Source: an uncultured Clostridia bacterium (GTDB taxonomy: Bacteria; Bacillota; Clostridia; Oscillospirales; Acutalibacteraceae). From it: DNA of 64,000 nt. The position numbers and the translations under genes are program-made. The notes beneath the pieces are model-generated. The model did not search any database and was not told the origin of the DNA. It was given only the letters and a program-made list of their open reading frames with translations. Below are positions 18,501 through 26,053 of this stretch, in pieces (position 1 is the stretch's first letter; each line of letters starts with the position of its first letter). The stretch spans positions 1-64,000 of the forward strand of contig CALWJA010000099.1 of the NCBI GenBank assembly GCA_944380875.1, in the 5' to 3' direction.

Positions 18501-18917
18501 GTCCAGCCCCAGAATGGGCCTGCCGTCGGAATGGAGGTTCCCGATAGCTTCCAGCTTTTTGGACACGGTTTCCGCTTCTTCAATTCCCGGCAGGAGTATC
18601 ACATTATGTATTTTCCGAACCTTCCCGTTCTTTTTGTAAATGGAGCTGATTTCTCCTGAAACCACAAAGCGGGGAGCCGGTGTGTTTTCCCCGGGAGGTT
18701 CTTGTATTCGGAAATCCTGTTTTATGGTATACAGGCCTTCTTCCGCAGGTTCCAGACGTTCCCGCAGCATTTCCCGCCATCCCGGGTGTGTAAAATCTCC
18801 TGTGCCCAAAAGGCCGATGCCTTTTCTGCGCGCCCAGAGATCCAGATATTCCGGGATGCCTTCCTTGCTGGTGGCCCGGGAAAATTTGGAATGGATATGC
18901 AGATCCGCTATATACAT
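15588..18917 (-). CDS. PHP-domain (EndoQ-like) nuclease fused to a UvrD/PcrA-type DNA helicase
   Basis: 1109 residues in two halves. The first, about 1-400, begins with the PHP metal-binding motif DLHIHSKFS (4-12). It continues with further histidine/aspartate motifs (GTGDFTHPGW, SNSDAHSP) and a zinc-ribbon-like CHQC...CPIC, as in the EndoQ/YqxK family that nicks DNA at deaminated bases. The second, about 470-1109, is a superfamily 1A helicase. It has Q motif LNAEQKEAV, Walker A AGPGTGKTKT near 492, DEFQD near 672, GDPDQAIYGFRGSD, TMHGSKGLEFPVVF and VGITRAKEEL near 1059. The fusion implies cutting at a DNA lesion and unwinding from the nick in one protein, a repair role in the cytoplasm. Family assignment is solid; lesion specificity is inferred. 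Confidence 0.92.
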   Translation of the reverse strand: MYIADLHIHSKFSRATSKEGIPEYLDLWARRKGIGLLGTGDFTHPGWREMLRERLEPAEEGLYTIKQDFRIQEPPGENTPAPRFVVSGEISSIYKKNGKVRKIHNVILLPGIEEAETVSKKLEAIGNLHSDGRPILGLDSRDLFEIVLTCCPSAILIPAHIWTPHFSLFGAFSGFDTIEECYEDMTPYIHALETGLSSDPPMNWRLSALDSYTLVSNSDAHSPQKLGREANLIDGELSFSGLKQAIETGKGFEGTIEFFPEEGKYHFDGHRNCHQCLSPSQARETGGVCPICGKKLTTGVLHRVEELADRPEGAKRANAKPFESLVPLGEVVGASLGVSAGSKKASTRFFSLLNELGPEFHILRESSLSDIEQVAGPCAAEGVRRVREGKVKWIPGYDGEYGKLEILTPEEIQFYSGQLSFFPGAGFPEKKEKEEESLPLFSPSDEEVPLQLTLESLPKIESPSKSDLSFRSLLGLNAEQKEAVTWEGSAVSVIAGPGTGKTKTLTAKIAYLMEARGVKPSQITAVTFTRKAAGEMRERLEEMLGKHAVRSIQIGTFHSICMKYLQKGSGKGSLLDEFGCLTLAEEVLREYEPGPSERKITARKLVQKISAVKNSLDTNTALQREDLPKKLYESYCAALEQYGAMDYDDILLEALAQAQSSSQPMESFTYLLVDEFQDINPIQYALLKAWNRAGREIFVIGDPDQAIYGFRGSDSLCFSRFAEDYAGAKEIHLRKNYRSTPEILHCALPVIQNQHKDAAFSALEPARNNGGLPRLFLPSDPFSEAICIAKEINRMVGGVDMLSAHSGSGREESVHSFADIAILYRTHRQAELLEKSLLTEGIPYTVTGRDRLLAEPVVRGTLGFFRSLLHPEDCVSLKTCLQLVWGCSEALSWKTAKAFSEISLSSGPLTADTKREEFLENLPAELRAEGGVRVWASLALSYLPRLLQESPASLLETWAEETGYTGSAPMDQLLGIASLHGNLADFLDTIALGTEGDISRSSGRSYNPDAVSLMTMHGSKGLEFPVVFLCGIQKGRIPLESPGYKTDPEEERRLLYVGITRAKEELILTAPEEPSSFLSDIPDGLLIKVSNPASRKQTLEDPMEQISLF

Positions 18918-19094
18918 GATAGTCCTCCGATTGGCTGTTTTTCGTACAATGTTTTCTGACTGGGCGTATGGCCCATAAAAATACTGCCGGCCGATACGGA
19001 TACGCCGGCCAATTTCGCTTTTCCTATCATATCCTTTTTTCCCTCCGGATGCAACAGAGGGATACGGAAGGGGAATGTCCCCAAGAGGAAAAGG

Positions 19095-19132
19095 ACCCGG
19101 TTAGGAAAGGATGCGTCCTTTCCTAACCGGGT
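19095..19132 (-). terminator. Intrinsic terminator of the isomerase/dehydrogenase operon
   Basis: A 17-bp perfect stem (ACCCGGTTAGGAAAGGA and its complement) with a 4-base loop. Read on the minus strand it is followed by CCTTTTCC, a modest T-rich tract. It lies 48 bases after the stop of the last gene of the operon. Confidence 0.8.
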
Positions 19133-19179
19133 TACAGGTTTCTTTTTTATACCGGATCCCTTTCGAACCCCAAGAAGGG

Positions 19180-19968
19180 CTAGAGAGCGGCTCTTTGCAG
19201 GCATTCCTGCAGATATGCGGCGCTTTCTTTCAGGATGGTTTCACTATTCTGCCAGTTTGCTTCCAAACTTACGCATCCGGTATAGCTAATGGAAAGAAGG
19301 AATCGGAAATCCTCTTCGTAATCGCCTCCATCCTGGGGAAGGGGAGCCAAGCGGCTTACAGGATGGGCAATGTGGCAGTGCCGAAGGAGAGGCGACGCCG
19401 TTTTTAAAATGGACAGGGGCTCGTTCTCCTGTGCAAGATGATAAAAATCGCAGATAACGCCCCTGTTCTTCTGGGGCATCCCCTCAATATAGGAAAGGGT
19501 TTCACCGATGGTATTGAGCCAGTTGCATTCCGTTTTTCGCAGAGGTTCTATGGCGATAAAGAGGTTGTAGGGGGCGAAAACCTCCAAAGCCTGCCGGTAA
19601 AAAGACAGAAACTGTTCTTTGCCTTTTTCCAGCCCGTATTCCGCCGAAAGACCTCTTGCCCCGCCGGAACCCAACACAGCTACGCCGCATCCCAGAGCAG
19701 AAAGGCGTTTGGCCGCCTTTTCAAGATAGGCCTGGTCTTTTTCCAGATCCCGTTCTCCGTGGGCTACGGGCCAGTCTCCCGGAAGAAAACAGTTTGCGGC
19801 TTTCACGGGAAAATGCAGTTCCCGGATCTGCGAAAGAGCCTCTTGAAATTCTTTTTCCTCCATGGAAACAATCTCGGAAATATTGGCTTCCAGATACTGA
19901 AAACCGCATTTTTTGAAAAGTTCTGCCTGATTCAGGGAACCACAGCAGCCGATTTCGATTGCACACAT
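19180..19968 (-). CDS. Sugar phosphate isomerase/epimerase-like TIM-barrel protein (AP endonuclease 2 fold)
   Basis: 262 residues, the usual length for xylose-isomerase-like TIM barrels. Visible family features are the opening GCCGSLNQAELFKKCGFQYLE, GVAVLGSGGAR, IEPLRKTECNWLNT, VICDFYHLAQENEP and a closing SYTGCVSLEANW; the Glu, Asp and His residues in these are the typical metal ligands. It is the last gene of a five-gene operon and 32 bases follow the preceding dehydrogenase stop. It probably isomerises, epimerises or cleaves a keto-sugar made by the two dehydrogenases encoded upstream. The substrate is unknown. Confidence 0.88.
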   Translation of the reverse strand: MCAIEIGCCGSLNQAELFKKCGFQYLEANISEIVSMEEKEFQEALSQIRELHFPVKAANCFLPGDWPVAHGERDLEKDQAYLEKAAKRLSALGCGVAVLGSGGARGLSAEYGLEKGKEQFLSFYRQALEVFAPYNLFIAIEPLRKTECNWLNTIGETLSYIEGMPQKNRGVICDFYHLAQENEPLSILKTASPLLRHCHIAHPVSRLAPLPQDGGDYEEDFRFLLSISYTGCVSLEANWQNSETILKESAAYLQECLQRAAL

Positions 19969-20000
19969 GGGTTATACAACTCCTTTTATGATGGCTTTTG

Positions 20001-21032
20001 TCATCCAATTTCCGGCAGAAGCACGGTATCTCCGTTCTTTTCTCTGGCAGAAGAATAGATGCAGAGCATCCATTCGGCCGTGTCTTTTACGGAGGAAGGG
20101 GGAATAGGAGGCTTTTCGCCTTTCCGGAGGCGGTTGTAAAAATCCTCAATGCAGCGGCCGTGGCTGCTCCCCCAATAGTCTTTCCCCAGCGTTTCTCTCC
20201 GGGCAAAATCTTTTTCTTCCCAGCTTCCGTCGTTCAGGATGCACTCCACCCTTGTCTCTTCCATGCGCAGGACACCTTTTTCACAGGAAAGCTCCACCAA
20301 TACAGGGGAATTGCTGCAATAGGCTGTGGTGGCGTAAAAAAGAGCGGGAATGCCTTGGAAATCCCCATAGGCTTCCATGGTGTCTTCCACCTGAATAACG
20401 CCCTTCAGATGGTGATTGGAGATTTTGGCCTCCGTCCAATCCGGGCGCCCCAAGAACTGGGTGAGGAGATCCAGCGTGTGGATGGATTGATTGATAAGGA
20501 CGCCGCCGCCTTCCGTTTCCAGGCTGCCGCGCCAGCCGCTTTCCGTGTAATAAGCTTTATCCCGGGACCATGTGACAAAAGCCCGGGCCCCTTGTATTTT
20601 CCCCAGCTTTCCAGAGGCAAGGAGCTCTTTGCAATACTGGACACTGTCATTATACCGGTTCTGGAAGCAAACAGAAAGAAATCCTTTTTGTTCAAGGGAA
20701 GAAAACCGTTCCCACTGCTCCATGGAAATGGCCGGAGGCTTTTCCGTAAAAACAGCCAGCCCTTTTGCTATGGCTGCTTCCGCCATAGGGACGTGGAGAT
20801 AATGAGGCGTGCAGATATGCAGAGCGTCCAGCTTTTCCTTTTCCAGCATCTCTTCCAGAGAAGAGTATGAGCGGCATCCGTATTTTTCTCCCATGGCCTC
20901 GGCCCGCTCCGGGCGGATATCCGCGCAGGCGGAAAGCTTCACTCCGGGGAGCCTATGCAGGGTTTCTGCATGCACTTGTGCGATTCCGCCGCATCCCACA
21001 ATTCCGCAGTTAAAATCCATATTCTTTTCCAT
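20001..21032 (-). CDS. Gfo/Idh/MocA-family oxidoreductase
   Basis: 343 residues. The N-terminal Rossmann fold has the nucleotide motif GIVGCGGIAQVHAETL. The family signature TEKPPA carries the catalytic lysine, and the C-terminal half is the alpha/beta substrate domain (SGWRGSLETEGGGVLINQSIHTLDLL, whose histidine is usually catalytic). Such enzymes oxidise or reduce a sugar or inositol hydroxyl with NAD(P). The start codon overlaps the stop of the preceding isomerase gene by one base, so the pair is tightly coupled. Confidence 0.92.
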   Translation of the reverse strand: MEKNMDFNCGIVGCGGIAQVHAETLHRLPGVKLSACADIRPERAEAMGEKYGCRSYSSLEEMLEKEKLDALHICTPHYLHVPMAEAAIAKGLAVFTEKPPAISMEQWERFSSLEQKGFLSVCFQNRYNDSVQYCKELLASGKLGKIQGARAFVTWSRDKAYYTESGWRGSLETEGGGVLINQSIHTLDLLTQFLGRPDWTEAKISNHHLKGVIQVEDTMEAYGDFQGIPALFYATTAYCSNSPVLVELSCEKGVLRMEETRVECILNDGSWEEKDFARRETLGKDYWGSSHGRCIEDFYNRLRKGEKPPIPPSSVKDTAEWMLCIYSSAREKNGDTVLLPEIG

Positions 21033-21916
21033 TATGCCTCAGCCTCCCAGGAAAGTGCAGCAAGAATCGCTTTCAGAGAATCGAGAGCCAGCTTCCAGGT
21101 TTCTTTCTGGCTCATGGAAGTTTCCCGTTTTTTGGCGTTCTGTTCCAAAGCCTGAAGGCCTGCAAAATTGGAAAGATGGGGTTCCAGGGAAAGGAATCCG
21201 CTAAAACCGCTTTCTTTCAGATCTCCCAGGATGCGTTTCACTTCTCCGTCTCCGTATCCGGCCGGCACCACAATCCCCTTTTCCCGGCTTACATCTTTAA
21301 TATGGATATATTCGATATAGGGTTTCAGAAGAGAGTAGCATTGCGGCGTATCCTCCCCGCATTCGATGAAGTTGGCAAAATCAAATACGGCGCGGAATTT
21401 AGGGCTGGAAAGCTCTTTCATAATATCGGCGCAGCGTTCTCCCGTATCCCCGTAAATACCTTTTTCGTTTTCGTGGAGCAAAACCACGTCCTGCTTTTCC
21501 GCATATTCGGCAAAGCGGTGCAGACGTTCCAGAACAGCTTCCCGGAAATCTGCGGCCGGTTTATCCTTGGGAATATAGAAGCTGAAAAGACGGATATAGG
21601 GGGCTTTCAGATACTGGGCTGTTTCCACAACCCTTTTAAAGGATTCAAAATGGGGCTCGAATGGATCCTCAATGGAAATTTTTCCAATGGGGGAACCGAT
21701 AGAAGAAATCTTGATTCCGGCATTTTCCAGCTTTAAGCGGATTTCTTCCCTTTTTTCCTTTGTAAAGTCGGCTACATTTATGCCGTCCGCATTTCGGATC
21801 TCAATATATCGGATTCCGAATTCCTGCATATATTGGAGCTGTTCCGAAAAGTCTTCGGCAGACTCGTCGGAAAAACCCGTAAGATAGATGGGAGAAGCCT
21901 GTTTTTTCATTTCCAT
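21032..21916 (-). CDS. Sugar phosphate isomerase/epimerase-like TIM-barrel protein
   Basis: 294 residues. The start is placed at ATG 21916 because AGGAGGAAATACA lies directly upstream; the open frame runs 17 codons further but without a ribosome site. Xylose-isomerase-like barrel features include FGIRYIEIRNADGINVADF, VLLHENEKGIYGD, AVFDFANFIECGED, YIHIKDVSREKG and FLSLEPHL, containing the usual Glu/Asp/His metal ligands. It lies between two Gfo/Idh/MocA dehydrogenases and likely acts on their product. Confidence 0.9.
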   Translation of the reverse strand: MEMKKQASPIYLTGFSDESAEDFSEQLQYMQEFGIRYIEIRNADGINVADFTKEKREEIRLKLENAGIKISSIGSPIGKISIEDPFEPHFESFKRVVETAQYLKAPYIRLFSFYIPKDKPAADFREAVLERLHRFAEYAEKQDVVLLHENEKGIYGDTGERCADIMKELSSPKFRAVFDFANFIECGEDTPQCYSLLKPYIEYIHIKDVSREKGIVVPAGYGDGEVKRILGDLKESGFSGFLSLEPHLSNFAGLQALEQNAKKRETSMSQKETWKLALDSLKAILAALSWEAEA

Positions 21917-21944
21917 TGTATTTCCTCCTGCGTTGCGGCGGACA

Positions 21945-23099
21945 TCAATAGCTGCCCGTAGTATCAAAGGTTACATCGGTAGCTTCCTTTTTGCGGGAAG
22001 TTTTTCTGCGCTTATTCAGTTCCTCCAGGAAAAGATCCTCATCGAAGGGGATTTCTACAGGGCGGCCAAGCCAGCTGGAGAGATGCATAGCGTTAGAAAG
22101 AGTCAGCCCACGGATGCCTTCTTCTCCTCTGGCAACCAGCGGAGTCCCATGCAGGATGTTGGCGGCAAAGGCGTTCAATACACCCACGTGCTGCGGGTTT
22201 TCCCCGTCTGTTTCCACTTCTTCCACATGGCATTCGGGGGAATCAAAGCCGCCTTTTGCGGTTTTGCAGAATTCCCGTTCGTTTTCGGCAAGTTTATAGA
22301 GAAGGAGCTTGTTGTTTTCACAGACCAGCTTGCCCCATTCCAAATCCACCTCAAAGCGGTTTGTGCCGGGAGCGTCCCCTGTAGAAGTGACGAAAACACC
22401 GGTAGCGCCGTTTTCGTATTCCAGATAGGCGGTTACGTCGTCTTCCACTTCGATATCATGCCAATGGCCGTTGTGGCAGAATGCCTGCACAGTTTTGGGA
22501 AGGCCGCAGATCCACTGGAGAAGATCCAGCTGATGGGGGCACTGGTTCAGGAGAACGCCGCCGCCTTCGCCGTCCCATGTGGCGCGCCAGTCGCCGGAAT
22601 CGTAATAGCTCTGGGTGCGATACCAATCGGTAATGATCCAGTTCACCCGTTTGATGGCTCCCAGGCTGCCTCCTGTCACCAGCTCATGCATTTTGCGGTA
22701 GAGGCAGTTGGTGCGCTGATTAAACATCATAGCAAAGGTTTTTCCGCTTTTTCCGGCGGCTTCGTTCATCTCCCGAACCTGTTTGGTATATACCCCTGCA
22801 GGTTTTTCGCAGAGCACATGAAGACCTGCGTCAAACGCTTCTATTGCCAGGGTGGGATGCTGGTAATGGGGCACGGCGATCAGCACAGCGTCGCAGAGCC
22901 CGCTTTTAATCAGGTCGCTTCCCTCTTCAAACATGGCTACGCCTTCCGGGTATTGTTCTTTCACCCAAGCGCGGCGGCTTTCCCGGCGGTCGGCTACCGC
23001 AGTGAGTTTTACTTCGGGGATTTTCCCTGCCAGAATGTTGTTAATATGGCCGGATCCCATATTTCCGGCTCCGATAATACCAAGCTTTACCTGTTCCAT
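21945..23099 (-). CDS. Gfo/Idh/MocA-family oxidoreductase
   Basis: 384 residues. The Rossmann motif is GIIGAGNMGSGHINNIL and the catalytic-lysine signature is CEKPAGVYTKQV. The substrate domain contains DWRATWDGEGGGVLLNQCPH followed by QLDLLQW, in which the histidine is the expected acid/base. It is not a close copy of the dehydrogenase at 20001-21032, so the two probably work on different steps or substrates. It is followed 28 bases later by the isomerase gene. Confidence 0.92.
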   Translation of the reverse strand: MEQVKLGIIGAGNMGSGHINNILAGKIPEVKLTAVADRRESRRAWVKEQYPEGVAMFEEGSDLIKSGLCDAVLIAVPHYQHPTLAIEAFDAGLHVLCEKPAGVYTKQVREMNEAAGKSGKTFAMMFNQRTNCLYRKMHELVTGGSLGAIKRVNWIITDWYRTQSYYDSGDWRATWDGEGGGVLLNQCPHQLDLLQWICGLPKTVQAFCHNGHWHDIEVEDDVTAYLEYENGATGVFVTSTGDAPGTNRFEVDLEWGKLVCENNKLLLYKLAENEREFCKTAKGGFDSPECHVEEVETDGENPQHVGVLNAFAANILHGTPLVARGEEGIRGLTLSNAMHLSSWLGRPVEIPFDEDLFLEELNKRRKTSRKKEATDVTFDTTGSY

Positions 23100-23235
23100 A
23101 GCTTTTCTCCCTTTTTATAGATTTTTTACATATAGCGGAGGTGGGAAAAGAGAGCGATATGTATATCAGCCTTTTCCTTGCCCCATTTGATCTGATTTTT
23201 TAAAGGCGCCCTTTGGGCATGATTGTTTTACAAAA

Positions 23236-24003
23236 TCACCGGTATCCCAGAGAAGATACGTTCCGGTAGCTCTTTTCAAGGCAGAGGAAGGGGCTTTCCA
23301 AACAAGTATCCTGCTCCACAAGAATGTATTTTGTTCCCGCTTTTTCCAAATGGCGGAGGATCCTTGGAAAATTCATGTTCCCTTCCATAACAGGGGCCAT
23401 GACCTGCCCGTTTTTCTCCATGGCCATGTCCTTTAGATGGACACAGGGAAGCCGCCCTTTGAGAGCGTCGATCCATTCCACAACGTCGCCGCCTGCCGCC
23501 TGCACCCAGTATGTATCCAAGGTAAATCCCAGTTCATCCGGTCCGAAATTTTCCATAAGATACTCCAGAATCCGTTTTCCGGAAAGTTCTGGAATTTTGC
23601 GAAACTCAAAATCATGGTTGTGATACATGAGAAGTTTGCCGGAAGCGGCTATTTTTTTGGCTGTCTCTTTAAAATCCGGCGCAAAGTGGGTAATCCATTC
23701 ACCGTTATGATATTTATCGGGCATATAGCCGATGCCGATATAGGGGCATCCCATGATTTCATGCTCCCGAATTACCGCATCTGTATCGCGCAGAATGCGG
23801 TTCACATCCGTATGTGTAAGAACGATTTTTAGGTTGTTTTTGTCGCAAAGTTCCCGAATGGTTTCTGCCGGGATGGGCCCCACAGCGGAGATTTGCACAG
23901 TGGTATAGCCGATTTCCGCTACTTTTTTGAGGCAGTAGGCAAGATCCTCTTCGTTTTGCGTGTAGCTTCTCAGAGTATACAGCTGAGCGCCTAAAGTCAT
24001 CAT
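23236..24003 (-). CDS. Sugar phosphate isomerase/epimerase-like TIM-barrel protein, first gene of the operon
   Basis: 255 residues. ATG 24003 is preferred because GGAG lies 9 bases upstream; the in-frame TTG at 24012 touches that site. The barrel has the opening LGAQLYTLRSYTQNEEDL, YHNHDFEFRKI, LGFTLDTYWVQAAGGD, CVHLKDMA and ILVEQDTC. These are typical of IolE/IolH-like and 3-keto-sugar-processing proteins. It is separated by 136 bases from the next gene, which is transcribed in the same direction, and is divergent from an AraC regulator. Confidence 0.9.
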   Translation of the reverse strand: MMTLGAQLYTLRSYTQNEEDLAYCLKKVAEIGYTTVQISAVGPIPAETIRELCDKNNLKIVLTHTDVNRILRDTDAVIREHEIMGCPYIGIGYMPDKYHNGEWITHFAPDFKETAKKIAASGKLLMYHNHDFEFRKIPELSGKRILEYLMENFGPDELGFTLDTYWVQAAGGDVVEWIDALKGRLPCVHLKDMAMEKNGQVMAPVMEGNMNFPRILRHLEKAGTKYILVEQDTCLESPFLCLEKSYRNVSSLGYR

Positions 24004-24150
24004 AGAAAACAACTCCTTATCTTTTTAAATAGCGCATTTTAGGGCAGAAAACCCGGATTTCAAATGCTTTCTGCAATCCGGATACAGGGATTCTTCCTGC
24101 CCCTGAACATACAACTCTTTGCACCCGTTTTTATATTCATTTACAAGGAA

Positions 24151-24228
24151 AGTATACCATTCCGAATAAAATCTTCCATTGCAAAGGGGAAGATTTACAT
24201 TGCAAAAATCACCATAATGTAGTATAGT
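24151..24228. promoter_or_regulatory. Divergent promoter region with AraC-type direct repeats
   Basis: Rightward promoter: TTGCAA at 24200-24205, 17-base spacer, TATAGT at 24223-24228. Leftward: an extended -10, TGG followed by TATACT, reads on the minus strand at 24159-24151. Between them CATTGCAAA occurs twice as a direct repeat, at 24177-24185 and 24198-24206, exactly 21 bases apart. That is two helical turns, as in AraC-family operators. An overlapping perfect palindrome AAATCTTCC/GGAAGATTT spans 24169-24196. Sites are seen; binding is inferred. Confidence 0.65.
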
Positions 24229-24279
24229 CGGAACTAAGGATTGAAAATAAGGAGAAGAGAATGGAAGGGGGGAGAGGTT

Positions 24280-25128
24280 TTGCATTCCAAAACGGAGCTG
24301 CAGGAGGAAAACATACACTGCCACCACAGTATCACAACCAGCTCCAGTGTATCCTTTGATCTTCATTGCCATAGTTTTTATGAAATCTATTATCTTATTA
24401 GCGGCAGAGTGCAGTATCGGGTGGAAGGAAGGCTTTTTCTGCCCGAGCCGAACAGCCTGCTTCTGATCCCGGCCAAGGCTTTTCATGGGGTGCAGGTGGA
24501 ATCCAGCGAACCCTATGAACGCTATGCTCTCCATTTTCTTCCGGAAATTCTGCCCCAGGAGGAAAGGAACTTACTTCTTCGGCCTTTTTTTAGCGGAAAA
24601 ATGCACATAAACCTTCGAGAGCCCTTCCGTTTCCGGCAATACTGTGATTCCCTTTTGCAATGCCAGGATATACAAGGGCCTTTGCGGCAGGTGGCTGTCC
24701 GCTGCAGGCTGGAAGCTCTTTTGACGCAGCTTTCCCTGGTATGCGGTTCCTCCCTTTCTGCCCAGGAGCCGGAATGCGCCCATTGGGCCGGGGAGATTCT
24801 GCAATATATCAATGACCATCTTTCGGAACCGCTTCCCTTAAAGGAAATTGCCGATCACTTTTTTATCAGCAAGAACCATTTAAACCGTGTGTTTCAGTCT
24901 ACTACGGGAACCACCGTTGGAAATTACATTGGTTTTAAGCGTTCGGCATTGGCGCAGCAGCTATTGCTGCAGGGCCAGTCTGCAACAGAGGCGGCTTTGA
25001 ATGCAGGTTTCCGGGATTATTCCACCTTTTATCGGTCTTACCGGCGAATTTTTGGATATGGGCCGGCGGACACAAAGGAACACCTGCTTCATCCGGCAAA
25101 ACTGGCTCAGAAAAAGGAGGTTTCCTAA
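24280..25128 (+). CDS. AraC-family transcriptional regulator with cupin ligand domain
   Basis: 282 residues if TTG 24280 is used, which sits 5 bases after a GGGGGGAG site. The N-terminal cupin-like domain shows FDLHCHSFYEIYYLISGRVQYR and SLLLIPAKAFHGVQ, typical of sugar-responsive AraC members. The C-terminal pair of helix-turn-helix units spans about 185-270 (LPLKEIADHFFISKNHLNRVF and SATEAALNAGFRDYSTFYRSY). It is divergent from the isomerase/dehydrogenase operon and is its probable regulator. Start choice is uncertain: ATG 24261 has a better ribosome site but is in another frame and stops after 32 codons. Confidence 0.88.
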   Translation: MHSKTELQEENIHCHHSITTSSSVSFDLHCHSFYEIYYLISGRVQYRVEGRLFLPEPNSLLLIPAKAFHGVQVESSEPYERYALHFLPEILPQEERNLLLRPFFSGKMHINLREPFRFRQYCDSLLQCQDIQGPLRQVAVRCRLEALLTQLSLVCGSSLSAQEPECAHWAGEILQYINDHLSEPLPLKEIADHFFISKNHLNRVFQSTTGTTVGNYIGFKRSALAQQLLLQGQSATEAALNAGFRDYSTFYRSYRRIFGYGPADTKEHLLHPAKLAQKKEVS

Positions 25129-25278
25129 TTTTCTTGTTTTGTCTTACGGCCCTACATAAGCAGGATATATCCCGTTTTGTGTGTTCTTACGATCCCCGAA
25201 AGAAAATAAAAGCATCCGATTCTGAGATCATACATAAAAAATGGCGTAATTTTTGAGCGCCGGAAAAGGAGAAATACC

Positions 25279-25950
25279 ATGAAAAAAATTATACTGTGTC
25301 TGCTTTCTTTTTTGCTGATGGCATCAGCTGTTTCCTGTTCGGGGAACAGTTCGGATGAATCCACCCAATCCTCGTCTTCTCAAGCCGTGTCCTCTGCGGT
25401 TTCATCGGAAAATTCGGAGAATTCCACGGGTTCTTCCTCAACTGCATCTTCTTCCTCCGCAGCCTCTTCACAGGATGAGGAGACCTCCTCTCAAGAGGAA
25501 TTGGGCCTGAAAGAGGATGGTTCCTATGTGGGGGACGGGTATACTTGCAAGTTGCCGGAGGGATGGAAACTGCTGGAAGAAGATTCTTCTCAGGTAGTAT
25601 TTGTTCCCGATAATTACCCGGAAAAATCAGCTAATACCATTTCTGTGCAAGTTAGCGAAAAGGATGCTTCTTTCGATTCTTACACACGGGAAGACTTTGA
25701 AGCGGCTGCCGAAAAGGAATACGCTTCCTTGGATGCATTCCAGTTTTCTGATTACAAGAAGGATACCTTCGGCGAATTTAACATGTATATGGTGGAGTAT
25801 TCCGTCAAAAAAGATGATGTTCCCATAGTGTTCCAGCAGTATTTTATCGATGCCTCTGAACAAACGGTCATTGTGATCTTTACATCGGTAAATGGCAGTG
25901 ATTTGACGGAAGCGAAAGAGGCATTTCTAAAGAGCCTTACAGTAAAATGA
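25279..25950 (+). CDS. Secreted lipoprotein with a long serine-rich linker
   Basis: 223 residues. The signal peptide ends at a lipobox (SAVSC, Cys20). Residues about 21-75 are a low-complexity Ser/Glu/Ala linker that should span the cell wall. The rest is a globular domain (GYTCKLPEGWKLLEED, FGEFNMYMVEYSV, QTVIVIFTSVNGSD) with the beta-sheet pattern of PsbP/DUF1795-like domains; that assignment is tentative. The AAAAGGAG ribosome site is strong. No partner gene is evident, as it stands alone between a regulator and a glyoxalase-like gene. Confidence 0.85.
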   Translation: MKKIILCLLSFLLMASAVSCSGNSSDESTQSSSSQAVSSAVSSENSENSTGSSSTASSSSAASSQDEETSSQEELGLKEDGSYVGDGYTCKLPEGWKLLEEDSSQVVFVPDNYPEKSANTISVQVSEKDASFDSYTREDFEAAAEKEYASLDAFQFSDYKKDTFGEFNMYMVEYSVKKDDVPIVFQQYFIDASEQTVIVIFTSVNGSDLTEAKEAFLKSLTVK

Positions 25951-26053
25951 TTCGTGCTGGAAGGAAGTGCGTTTGGAAGATTTCGTTTCCTTTTGGAGAG
26001 GGATTTTCCCATTTTGCCGCATTGGGAATACAACTGGGAAAGGAATGAAGAGT

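Noticed and set aside
21888-23120. 410-codon plus-strand open frame
   Set aside because: Antisense to a clear Gfo/Idh/MocA oxidoreductase; the composition is typical of a reverse-frame shadow.
24025-24534. 169-codon minus-strand frame at the AraC gene
   Set aside because: It covers the divergent promoter and the antisense of the regulator; no independent start signal.
25301-25500. Repetitive serine-rich coding stretch considered as a DNA repeat
   Set aside because: It is a low-complexity linker of the lipoprotein with irregular codons, not a tandem DNA repeat.
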